45,985 nt of DNA, from NCBI GenBank assembly GCA_014762645.1, contig JABURP010000106.1, positions 1 to 45,985 on the forward strand, in the 5' to 3' direction. The notes below the pieces were generated by a model that saw nothing but the letters and a program-made list of their open reading frames with translations, was not told the DNA's origin and made no database searches. The stretch comes from Crocinitomicaceae bacterium. GTDB taxonomy: Bacteria > Bacteroidota > Bacteroidia > Flavobacteriales_D > Crocinitomicaceae. Shown here in pieces: positions 33,331-41,282 of this stretch. The position numbers and the translations under genes are program-made. Position 1 is the stretch's first letter, and each line of letters begins with the position of its first letter.

Positions 33331-33338
33331 TATTTTTG
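33331..33338 (+). promoter_or_regulatory. Putative -7 element for the ferredoxin gene
   Basis: TATTTTTG, a full match to TAnnTTTG, ends only 5 bases before the ferredoxin ATG at 33344. The start of transcription would fall at or beside the ATG, so a leaderless message is plausible. No TTG at the normal spacing was found. Confidence 0.5.
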
Positions 33339-33343
33339 CCCGC

Positions 33344-33673
33344 ATGTCAGATAACACGGTAATCATTCATATAATAGACAGAGAGGGAGTTCAACACGAT
33401 TTGGAGGCGCCAACAGATATGAATATGAACGTCATGGAAGTCTGCCGGTCGTATGAACTACCGGTAGAAGGAAGATGTGGCGGAATGGCCATGTGTGCTA
33501 CTTGTATGTGTTATTTGGAATCTGACCACGAACTTCCTGAACAATCTGATTCGGAACTGGATATGCTGGATGAGGCATTCTTTGTGGAAGATAACTCAAG
33601 ATTGGGTTGTCAGATCCATATCAATGATGATATTGATGGTATTGTGTTGAGGTTAGCTCCTGAAGGGAATTAA
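33344..33673 (+). CDS. Adrenodoxin-type [2Fe-2S] ferredoxin
   Basis: 109 residues, normal for this ferredoxin type. Cluster ligands Cys45, Cys51 and Cys54 lie in GRCGGMAMCATCMCYL with the Cys-x5-Cys-x2-Cys spacing of adrenodoxin-like proteins, and Cys89 in RLGCQI is the fourth ligand. Extra cysteines at 34 and 56 are not expected ligands. The protein is acidic, as usual for electron carriers. The upstream reductase is its probable partner, giving an NADPH-linked electron supply. The cytoplasmic acceptor cannot be told from the sequence. Confidence 0.93.
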   Translation: MSDNTVIIHIIDREGVQHDLEAPTDMNMNVMEVCRSYELPVEGRCGGMAMCATCMCYLESDHELPEQSDSELDMLDEAFFVEDNSRLGCQIHINDDIDGIVLRLAPEGN

Positions 33674-33711
33674 TATTAGCTTGCATTGTCTAAAGAGAAA
33701 ATATTTCTAAG

Positions 33712-34488
33712 CTACACTTTCAATTCCTCAGGAATCTTGCAAATGGGGATGGGTAGCATCTTGTGCTTATTCGCCAAATGAAATCCATCATAGATTCGCA
33801 GTACATCTTTTTGACGATCGTTGAGTTCAGAGCCATCACCTTTATATTCCATGGCCCATTCCAGCTCCGGATACGTAGCACCGAGCTGCCCCTCATCTGT
33901 TCGTTCATCTTTCCAAAGGCCATCTGTTGGTGGTGCATCCTGTATCGTCTGTAAGATATTCAGCTCCTTAGCCACACCGTATACTTCTGTCTTGTACAGG
34001 TCCGCTATTGGACTGAGGTCTACACCTCCATCACCGTACTTCGTAAAAAAGCCAACGCCAAAATCTTCTACTTTGTTTCCGGTTCCTGCTACCAGATATT
34101 TGTTGGCCTGTGCAACAGCATACAGCGTTGTCATTCGAAGACGTGCACGTGTATTGGCCATAGAAAGTTCATGATGCTTTGTCTTATCCGATAAAACGTT
34201 TCGTAATTCTTCAAACGTATCCGTCAAATTGATTCTTTGTGAAGAAATTTTATCAAAATTTAATTCTAACCAGGCAATATGATCCAGCCCTCTGCTTACC
34301 TGCTGAGGATCCTGATGAATGCCCATTTCAAGACACAGTACATCAAGTCCGGTTCGTGCGCACAAGGTGGAGGTAACGGCAGAATCAATTCCGCCGCTAA
34401 TACCTATTACAAATCCTTTTGCTCCGGCACTTTCGGCATAATCCTTTAGCCATCCGGTGATATGATCAATGACTTTTGGGTAATCCAT
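33712..34488 (-). CDS. nadE: NH3-dependent NAD+ synthetase
   Basis: 258 residues. It adenylates nicotinate adenine dinucleotide and amidates it with ammonia, the last step of NAD+ synthesis. The PP-loop signature GISGGIDSAV (SGGIDS at 31-36), the TRARLRMTTLYAVAQ helix, VAGTGNKVEDFGVGFFTKYGDG and SPIADLYKTEVY blocks are all present. There is no glutaminase domain, so it is the ammonia-dependent form. Its ATG immediately follows the TAG of the outer-membrane barrel gene (TAGATG), so translational coupling is likely. In several flavobacteria nadE lies beside gldB in the same direction; here it points away, with the barrel gene between. Confidence 0.95.
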   Translation of the reverse strand: MDYPKVIDHITGWLKDYAESAGAKGFVIGISGGIDSAVTSTLCARTGLDVLCLEMGIHQDPQQVSRGLDHIAWLELNFDKISSQRINLTDTFEELRNVLSDKTKHHELSMANTRARLRMTTLYAVAQANKYLVAGTGNKVEDFGVGFFTKYGDGGVDLSPIADLYKTEVYGVAKELNILQTIQDAPPTDGLWKDERTDEGQLGATYPELEWAMEYKGDGSELNDRQKDVLRIYDGFHLANKHKMLPIPICKIPEELKV

Positions 34489-35346
34489 CTAGAATAACAA
34501 GCCCAGCTTAATCTCAATAATGTGCTGGGGATTGTTTTTGATATCAAGCGGTTCGGTCGTAATCGTACCAGCTCCATCATCAATTTGGTTCACCAGGTGA
34601 GTTGATTCTATCTGCATAGATGGTGTCACACCATAGTTAAATCCACCCTCAAGATACAAGTGTGTGTTACCTGTAAAGTTCCACTCAGCTCCACCATAAA
34701 CACCAATTCCAAGACGGATAGGCGTTAGACCTTTAAGAGCAGATACAGGTTTCATGTCTGTTTGTGTTACCTGAGAATTACCTAAACGCGTAAATTCTTG
34801 TGTGCTTTGATCATACGCGGCTTCATATCCCTGGTCATCCATTCTTACACCCGCTAAAATCGAAGTACGCAAACCAAATTTTCCGTAGTACTTAAACTGT
34901 CCAATCATGTTTGTCTGGAACTTTAAGAAGAAAGGAATTGTCACGTATTTTCCACGATATTTTCTGGTTAACAGTTCAAAAGCCGTGGTGTCATTGAAAT
35001 CCTCGATTACACCATCCTTGTATTTCTTTATTTCTGTATCTGTATAAGCATAAAAAACATCACCTGAAGGAACCGAACTTGTCACTGCATCTCCATAATT
35101 GACTTTGAAACTTTCTATGTCAAATTGTACACCACTTGCAAGGCCTATATTTTCATTGAATAAGTAGTTTCCACCTATCCCAATAGTAAAGCCTGCACCT
35201 ATACCATTTCGTTCAATTTCAGATGTTTGGGTCTTTATCCAGCTGAAAGTACCACCGGTTACTAAACCGATTTGAAATTTCTTGTCCTGAGCGTTGGCTC
35301 CAAGAGTAACTGCTGTAATCAGCAATAGAGAAAGTAACTTTTTCAT
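34489..35346 (-). CDS. Outer-membrane beta-barrel protein, PorT-like size
   Basis: 285 residues from the ATG at 35344-35346, which opens the signal peptide MKKLLSLLLITAVTLGANAQ. A longer frame exists to 35400 but its first 18 residues are not signal-like and would overlap the gldB promoter region. The mature part consists of alternating hydrophobic strands with many aromatic ends: FQIGLVTGGTFSWIKT, GAGFTIGIGGNYLF, YRGKYVTIPFFLKF, KFGLRTSILAGVRM and the C-terminal IIEIKLGLLF ending in Phe. This is the layout of an 8- to 10-stranded outer-membrane barrel of the PorT/OmpW-type Bacteroidota class. Function unknown. Stop and nadE start are adjacent. Confidence 0.8.
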   Translation of the reverse strand: MKKLLSLLLITAVTLGANAQDKKFQIGLVTGGTFSWIKTQTSEIERNGIGAGFTIGIGGNYLFNENIGLASGVQFDIESFKVNYGDAVTSSVPSGDVFYAYTDTEIKKYKDGVIEDFNDTTAFELLTRKYRGKYVTIPFFLKFQTNMIGQFKYYGKFGLRTSILAGVRMDDQGYEAAYDQSTQEFTRLGNSQVTQTDMKPVSALKGLTPIRLGIGVYGGAEWNFTGNTHLYLEGGFNYGVTPSMQIESTHLVNQIDDGAGTITTEPLDIKNNPQHIIEIKLGLLF

Positions 35347-35399
35347 AATTTGTTGTTTATTTTGTATCCCAGTTACACAATAATAAGAATTTCTCTCCA

Positions 35400-36407
35400 A
35401 TGAAAGACGGCTTCAAGATATTAATATTCCTGAGTATAATTTTTACGGGTTGTAGCTCAGATCCATTGGATGTAGATGTCTCGGATATTGAATTCAGTAT
35501 GGAATTCGAGCGATTTGAGCAAAAAATGTTCGAAGTGAAGTCTGAAAAGGAGATGTTCGAGCTCAACCAGGAGTTGATTGAGATAGGTGGAGAACTGTAT
35601 GAATTCTACGTGTATGAAATGCTGCGTTCAGGTTCGGTGTATGACGACTCCGTGGGTGTTTATCTCTACTACTTTGTGACAGATAGTGTTATGAGAATGG
35701 CTTATGAGGATATCAATTCTGAGTTTAGAAATTTTGAGATGGAAGAAGAGTTGATCGAAGATATGTTTAAGCACCTGAAATATCATTTACCGGATGCACC
35801 GTTACCGGAAAGATTAATTACATATAACTCGGCATTTAATTACGGTGTGATATCTACTATTGATCAAATCGGTCTGGGACTTGAAATGTATTTAGGCCCA
35901 TACAACCGAATTATTAAGGAGCTGGGTTTTCCCATTTATATGAAAGAAAAGATGGAACGGGAGTATTTACCCGTAGATGTGGCACATAGCTGGCTTATTA
36001 CAAATGTCCTGGATGATCCGGGAGAGACTTTTTTGTCCAATATGATTTATTATGGTAAGTTAATGTATTTAACAGATGCCATGATGCCTGATCAGCCGGA
36101 TCACTTAAAAGTTAGATATACAGAAGAGGAATATGATTTTGCATTGGCCAGTGAAGATGATGTCTGGTTGTTTATCATGGATATGAATTGGGTATATTCA
36201 ACGGATATGAAGGTGCAACTTCGGTTTTTTGAAGAAGCCCCCACCACGGTTGGAATTGATGGATCACCTGGAAGGTTAGGACAATTTATGGGTTGGCAGA
36301 TGGTGAAACAGTACATGGAAAAAAATGAAGACGCCACTGTAGCGGATATGTTGGCAGAAAAGAACGAAGCAAAATTTTTAAAGATTTATAAACCTGATAA
36401 TGAGTAA
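35400..36407 (+). CDS. gldB: Gliding motility lipoprotein GldB
   Basis: 335 residues. A short N-terminal signal ends in the lipobox IFTGC with Cys18 as the lipidation site. The body is helical with QIGLGLEMYLGPYNR (about 157-171), then FPIYMKEKMEREYLP, LLD-like DVAHSW, TDAMMPDQPDHLK and GRLGQFMGWQMVKQYMEKN near the end. This order is characteristic of GldB, a lipoprotein essential for gliding and T9SS function in Flavobacterium johnsoniae. gldC follows with an 8-base overlap, the known gene order, which is strong support. It is divergent from the outer-membrane barrel gene, with 53 bases between the starts. Confidence 0.93.
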   Translation: MKDGFKILIFLSIIFTGCSSDPLDVDVSDIEFSMEFERFEQKMFEVKSEKEMFELNQELIEIGGELYEFYVYEMLRSGSVYDDSVGVYLYYFVTDSVMRMAYEDINSEFRNFEMEEELIEDMFKHLKYHLPDAPLPERLITYNSAFNYGVISTIDQIGLGLEMYLGPYNRIIKELGFPIYMKEKMEREYLPVDVAHSWLITNVLDDPGETFLSNMIYYGKLMYLTDAMMPDQPDHLKVRYTEEEYDFALASEDDVWLFIMDMNWVYSTDMKVQLRFFEEAPTTVGIDGSPGRLGQFMGWQMVKQYMEKNEDATVADMLAEKNEAKFLKIYKPDNE

Positions 36408-36738
36408 GAAATCACAGATCAAAATAGACGTTACCACGAATGAAAATAACGTTCCTGAAACAATTCATTGGACAGCACAGGACGGTGGAGTTGAAAATGC
36501 CAAAGCCAAGGCAATAATGTTGGCCCTGTGGGATGAAAAAGAGCAGAATACTATGCGTATTGATCTCTGGAATCAGGAAATGACTGTAGATGAAATGAAG
36601 CAGTTTTTTCATCAAACCTTACTCACCATGGCAGATTCATTTGAAAGAGCGACAGGTGAACACAACATCACAGAAGATTTACGTGACTATTGTTTACACT
36701 TTGCCGACAAAATGAACATATTGCCACCGGAAAATTAA
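36400..36738 (+). CDS. gldC: Gliding motility protein GldC
   Basis: 112 residues, the length of GldC from flavobacteria. It begins MSKKSQIKIDVTTNENNVP, then WTAQDGGVENAKAKAIMLAL, LWNQEMTVDEMKQFFHQTLL and a C-terminal CLHFADKMNILP. No signal peptide is seen, so it is cytoplasmic or membrane associated. GldC is an accessory protein: loss in Flavobacterium johnsoniae only reduces spreading, unlike GldB. The ATG overlaps the gldB stop, so the two are coupled. A hairpin terminator follows about 40 bases past its stop. Confidence 0.93.
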   Translation: MSKKSQIKIDVTTNENNVPETIHWTAQDGGVENAKAKAIMLALWDEKEQNTMRIDLWNQEMTVDEMKQFFHQTLLTMADSFERATGEHNITEDLRDYCLHFADKMNILPPEN

Positions 36739-36777
36739 TTTCTGTTCGGTTCAATCTGTTTTTACTTCCTTTCACAC

Positions 36778-36798
36778 GTGGATTTTTAATCCACTTTT
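36778..36798 (+). terminator. Rho-independent terminator after gldC
   Basis: A 7-bp stem (GTGGATT with AATCCAC) around TTT, followed by TTTTCC. It ends the gldBC transcript. Confidence 0.6.
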
Positions 36799-36861
36799 CC
36801 TGTTCATACAACTTGTGGAGAATGCGTATCTTTATTGGGCGCGAAAAATCGGTAGTTTAAC

Positions 36862-37638
36862 ATGAGCTTTAATAGGTTTATAATCGTTGGAATATTGTTG
36901 CTGTGCCTGGCATCTTGTTCTAATAATTCTTCCAATCAACAGGATGAATTGGAAGATGAAATTGGCTCCTTAGCTGACTCAATAGTTCATAATGCTATCC
37001 AGGCGCATGGTGGAAAAAATTATGAAAACGCTCATTTCTCCTTTGATTTTAGAGGGATGACTTATACGTTTAAAATAGATGGTGAACGTTTTGAATACAC
37101 GCGATCCCAATTTATTGATGACCACAATGTGTTAGATGTTTATTCAGATGCTGGGTTGAAACGCTACGTTGATGATGTAGAACAAGAATTAAGTGAAGAA
37201 GATGCTCAAAAATATAGCGAATCGATCAATTCGGTGATTTATTTCACAATTCTCCCTTACAAATTAAATGATTCGGCAGTGAATAAAGAATACCTTGGAA
37301 ATACTACAATAAAAGGTAAAGTGTATGATGTTGTTAAGGTAACTTTTGATCAACACGGTGGCGGTACCGATTATCAGGATGAGTACTGTTACTGGTTCGA
37401 TATACACAACCATTATATGGATTACCTGGCCTACAATTTTCAGGAAAATGGAGGCGGAGCACGATTTAGGGCTGCGTATAATCAACGAGAAGTTGGTGGT
37501 ATCCGATTTCAGGATTATGTCAATTACAAAGCAGATCCGGAAATTCCGCTGGAAAACCTTGCGAAACTCTACGAACAAGATAAACTTGAACTGCTTTCAA
37601 TGATTGCAAATGAGAATGTGAAAAATCTGGATGATTAA
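36862..37638 (+). CDS. DUF6503-family lipoprotein
   Basis: 258 residues. The signal peptide carries a lipobox (LASCSN) with the lipidation cysteine at 19. The mature part has AIQAHGGKNYENAHFSFDFRG, SINSVIYFTILPYKLND, YLGNTTIKGKVYDVVKVTF and GGGTDYQDEYCYWFDI, the pattern of DUF6503, a Bacteroidota family of single-domain lipoproteins of unknown function that look like a LolA/LolB-type beta sheet. Location is likely the periplasmic side of a membrane. No partner is adjacent on the same operon; the next gene is a T9SS protease after about 140 bases. Confidence 0.75.
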   Translation: MSFNRFIIVGILLLCLASCSNNSSNQQDELEDEIGSLADSIVHNAIQAHGGKNYENAHFSFDFRGMTYTFKIDGERFEYTRSQFIDDHNVLDVYSDAGLKRYVDDVEQELSEEDAQKYSESINSVIYFTILPYKLNDSAVNKEYLGNTTIKGKVYDVVKVTFDQHGGGTDYQDEYCYWFDIHNHYMDYLAYNFQENGGGARFRAAYNQREVGGIRFQDYVNYKADPEIPLENLAKLYEQDKLELLSMIANENVKNLDD

Positions 37639-37781
37639 TCAGGAATTTGTTATCTCCATAAGGTTTGACAGAAAGAACCATATTTATTTGTAATTTTATA
37701 AGATGTAAGGAATTCCTGCGTTTTATGTCTGATACTACACTCATAACAGGGATTTTTGAAATGTTTAGCAAAAGCTATTCC

Positions 37782-40700
37782 ATGAAAAAAATATATTTAC
37801 TACTAATAGGATTCTTAATCCTTCCCGCTTGTTTCTTCAGTTTATATGGACAGGATGCGTCATTACCATTACTGTTGAAATCAGGAACCTACAATCTTGA
37901 AAAAAATATTTCTGAATTCGTTGAAGATCCAAATTATACGCCTTCAGAATTATATCAAGAAACTTATTATAGGATAATTCAATTCTCAGAAGTTCCAGGA
38001 GTTACTCAAAAATCTGTGCTTAAAGCTGCCGGGATTGAATTGTTAGATTACCTACCCGAAAGAGCTTTTTATGCAGCTATTCAAACAGATGCAGATTTGA
38101 CCGTATTAAATACTACGAGTGCAGTCAGTGTTGTTCCGGTTAACTGGCAATATAAATTAACTCCGGAATTACTTGATAAAAAATATCCGGAATGGGCACT
38201 TTTTCCTAACGATAGAATTGGATTGAATACAGTATACTACGAAACCGTTGCAAAAGAAGATGCACTTCTAAAATTGAGAAATCTTGGTGCGGAAATCACC
38301 ATGGAAACAGATGTCGAGATTTTGAGCTTCATGATTCCAATAGATAAAGTACAGATGCTTTACGAAATTCCTGAATTTTATTACTTTGAACCATTTGATA
38401 AACCTGGTGAACCGGAGGGTTATGAGGATGTTACCAATCACCGATCAAATTATATCAATAACCCGGTTGGTGTAGGAAAAAGTTATGATGGATCAGGAGT
38501 TACGGTTATGATGCAGGATGATGGTATTATTGGACCACATATTGATTATGAAGGCAGAATCACCACTGAAACCTCAAGTAATTTTGGTGATCATGGAGAT
38601 CACGTTGCAGGTATTATTATGGGCGCAGGTAACCTTGATCCGGATGGTGTAGGTAATGCCAAAGGAGCACATTTACTAGTTTATAGTTCTTCGAATACTA
38701 ATTTCAACCTGGTTCCAATGCTTTATGAAAACGAAGAGTTGGTAATAACTTCCAAGAGTTATGGTAATGGAAATAATGCGGGTTATACTTCATTAGCCAG
38801 ACAACTGGATGAGCAATGTTACGAGCATGATGCCCTCGTTCACGTATTTTCAGCCGGTAATTCCGGAACACAGGATTACGGATACGGAGCCGGAGCCGGA
38901 TGGGGAAATATTACAGGTGGTCACAAACAAGGTAAAAATGTACTTGCTGTTGGTAATCTATCCGATACTGACGTGCTGAGCAATAGTAGTAGTAGAGGAC
39001 CTGCAGATGATGGCAGACTCAAACCGGATATTTGTGCAGTGGGATCAAGTGTTTATTCTACTATTGATCCAAATACGTATGAAGATAAATCAGGTACATC
39101 TATGGCATGTCCTGGGGTGGCAGGTTCACTGGCCTTGTTGTATGAAGCCTATCGGGATATGAACGGTGGCCAAAATCCATCTGCAGCTTTAATTAACGGA
39201 GCGGTTTTAAATACAGCTGATGACCTGGGAAATCCGGGGCCGGACTTTAAGTTTGGTTGGGGAAGGATAAATGTAAGAAGAGCATATAACTTATTGAATG
39301 AAGGTCAGTATCAAAATGGCGAAATTCAAAATGGAGCAGCAAACGTACATACGATAACAGTACCTGCAGGCGTGAAACAAGTACGCATAATGGTATATTG
39401 GACGGATTACAAAGGTTCTACAACAGCTTCAAAGGCCCTGGTAAATGATATCAATATGACAGTTTCCGCACCCGGAGGAAGTGTTCACCAACCATTAATT
39501 CTTGACCCTACTCCTAACGCAGGTATCTTGAATTCAGATGCGCAACCAGGTGTAGACGACCTCAATAATGTCGAACAGGTGGTGATAGATGATCCGGCTT
39601 CAGGAACCTACACGATAAATCTGAACGGGTTTAATATTCCGCAAGGACCTCAAAAGTATTATGTCGTTTACGAATTTGTTGAGGAAGATGTTGTGTTGAC
39701 TTTTCCAATAGGAGGAGAAAGTTTAACCCCGGGGCAATCTGAATTAATTCGTTGGGATGCCATTGGAGAAACAGAAACATTTTCTTTAGATTACTCTATT
39801 GATGGAGGCCTGACCTGGAACAATATTGTAAGTAGTCTTCCAGGTGATTGGAGAAGCTTTCCTTGGATGGTGCCGGCGAACTTAGTTACCGGTAAAGCAA
39901 GATTCAGAATAAATCGTGGAACGCAATCTTCAGAAAGCAAAGAAGATGTAAGCATTATCCGCCAGCCTAATAATTTAAATATTGAATGGGCCTGTCCCAA
40001 CTCGTTTAACCTAAGTTGGAACCCGGTGCCGGGTGCAATAGCTTATGAAGTAAGTCTATTGGGTGATTATTATATGGATTCAGCCGGATATACAACCACG
40101 ACAGATGCAACAATTTATGCAAACTCAATGGTGACCCAATGGGTAAGTGTAAAAGCTATTGGCCCGGACAATGCAGTAGGGAAAAGAGCCATTGCACTTG
40201 AAAAATCTCCTGGAACCTTTGGTTGTACGTTGTCACCCCCAGAAGCTGCTTTTACATCAGTTTGTAATCAGACCGGTCCTGGGTCATGTGTTCAATTTAC
40301 CGATATGTCCACTAATGCAGGACAAGGAGCAGCTTGGGAATGGTCATTCCCTGGAGGAAGTCCTTCAACTTCAAACCTGGAAAAACCGGTGGTGTGTTAT
40401 GATACAGAAGGGTTTTATGACGTGCAACTCATTGTAAAGAATGGTGTAGCAGAAGATACAGTAGTATATACACAATATGTTGAGATTAGAAATGGGGCTG
40501 AACTTCCTTTTAAAGAAGATTTTGAAGAAAGCATGATACCTGTAAATTGGGTTGTTGAGAATGATGGAAATAACACCAACTGGACCATAGATGCTAATTC
40601 AAGTGCTTATAACATTGGAAAAAACTCCATCATGTTCAATAATTTTAGCAATGATTCTATTGGAAGTACCAGCCGGTTTATTACGGAACAAATTGATCTT

Positions 40701-41279
40701 TCACAGGAAGATGTTATTTATGCCTTGAGTTTTGATGTGGCTTACGCTCCAGGAATTGGTATTAACGATTCATTACGGGTGTACGTAACCAACGATTGCG
40801 GTAATACCTATCAATTGATTTATAGTGCAGGTGGAAATGAGTTGGCTACCGCGGATCCATCATCATCATTATTTATTCCAACGTCAAATCAGTGGAGAAA
40901 TGAAGTGGCTTCATTGGCTGTTGCGAAAGGTATGACTTCGGTGAGCTTTATTTTTGAGAGTTATTCTGAAAATGGAAATGCTGTATACGTGGATAACATC
41001 AACGTTAAATTATCTGAGGAAAATTTCTCAGAACATGAATTAACGGTTTATCCAAATCCATTGACCAATGAGTTGAACATTGCTGGTCTAGTGGAAGGAG
41101 AAATTGCCACGATTCGTATACATAGTGCTAACGGAGAACTTGTCTACGAAAACGAGTTTGAAGTTCCTGGAGGTGTAATTACATTAAACACCACTCAATG
41201 GGCGGATGGTATGTACATCATCAAAGTGAACAGCCCGTCCAAAACGCACAAAGAAAAACTCATCAAAGGAGACGGATAA
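37782..41279 (+). CDS. T9SS type A secreted subtilisin-like serine protease
   Basis: 1165 residues from the ATG at 37782, which opens the signal peptide MKKIYLLLIGFLILPACFFS and ends SLYGQ; an upstream TTG frame adds a non-signal extension and is not preferred. An inhibitor-like prodomain (about 24-215) precedes the S8 catalytic domain with Asp246 (in MMQDDGII), His271 (HGDHVAG), an AGNSG oxyanion loop and Ser440 (GTSMACPGVAG). The usual Ser/Thr after the aspartate is Asp247, and HGTH reads HGDH; the triad itself is intact. Fibronectin- and PKD-like units follow, then a jelly-roll and a type A sorting domain starting VYPNPLTNEL. It probably degrades proteins outside the cell. It is convergent with the WG-repeat gene, with 3 bases between stops. 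Confidence 0.92.
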   Translation: MKKIYLLLIGFLILPACFFSLYGQDASLPLLLKSGTYNLEKNISEFVEDPNYTPSELYQETYYRIIQFSEVPGVTQKSVLKAAGIELLDYLPERAFYAAIQTDADLTVLNTTSAVSVVPVNWQYKLTPELLDKKYPEWALFPNDRIGLNTVYYETVAKEDALLKLRNLGAEITMETDVEILSFMIPIDKVQMLYEIPEFYYFEPFDKPGEPEGYEDVTNHRSNYINNPVGVGKSYDGSGVTVMMQDDGIIGPHIDYEGRITTETSSNFGDHGDHVAGIIMGAGNLDPDGVGNAKGAHLLVYSSSNTNFNLVPMLYENEELVITSKSYGNGNNAGYTSLARQLDEQCYEHDALVHVFSAGNSGTQDYGYGAGAGWGNITGGHKQGKNVLAVGNLSDTDVLSNSSSRGPADDGRLKPDICAVGSSVYSTIDPNTYEDKSGTSMACPGVAGSLALLYEAYRDMNGGQNPSAALINGAVLNTADDLGNPGPDFKFGWGRINVRRAYNLLNEGQYQNGEIQNGAANVHTITVPAGVKQVRIMVYWTDYKGSTTASKALVNDINMTVSAPGGSVHQPLILDPTPNAGILNSDAQPGVDDLNNVEQVVIDDPASGTYTINLNGFNIPQGPQKYYVVYEFVEEDVVLTFPIGGESLTPGQSELIRWDAIGETETFSLDYSIDGGLTWNNIVSSLPGDWRSFPWMVPANLVTGKARFRINRGTQSSESKEDVSIIRQPNNLNIEWACPNSFNLSWNPVPGAIAYEVSLLGDYYMDSAGYTTTTDATIYANSMVTQWVSVKAIGPDNAVGKRAIALEKSPGTFGCTLSPPEAAFTSVCNQTGPGSCVQFTDMSTNAGQGAAWEWSFPGGSPSTSNLEKPVVCYDTEGFYDVQLIVKNGVAEDTVVYTQYVEIRNGAELPFKEDFEESMIPVNWVVENDGNNTNWTIDANSSAYNIGKNSIMFNNFSNDSIGSTSRFITEQIDLSQEDVIYALSFDVAYAPGIGINDSLRVYVTNDCGNTYQLIYSAGGNELATADPSSSLFIPTSNQWRNEVASLAVAKGMTSVSFIFESYSENGNAVYVDNINVKLSEENFSEHELTVYPNPLTNELNIAGLVEGEIATIRIHSANGELVYENEFEVPGGVITLNTTQWADGMYIIKVNSPSKTHKEKLIKGDG

Positions 41280-41282
41280 CCT

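Noticed and set aside
33821-34174. A 117-codon frame antisense to nadE.
   Set aside because: It lies wholly within a conserved gene and its composition is that of a frame shadow.
35347-35400. Longer start for the outer-membrane barrel gene.
   Set aside because: The first 18 residues precede an evident signal peptide and would overlap the gldB start region.
37665-37781. TTG-started extension of the subtilase.
   Set aside because: A clear signal peptide begins at the ATG at 37782.
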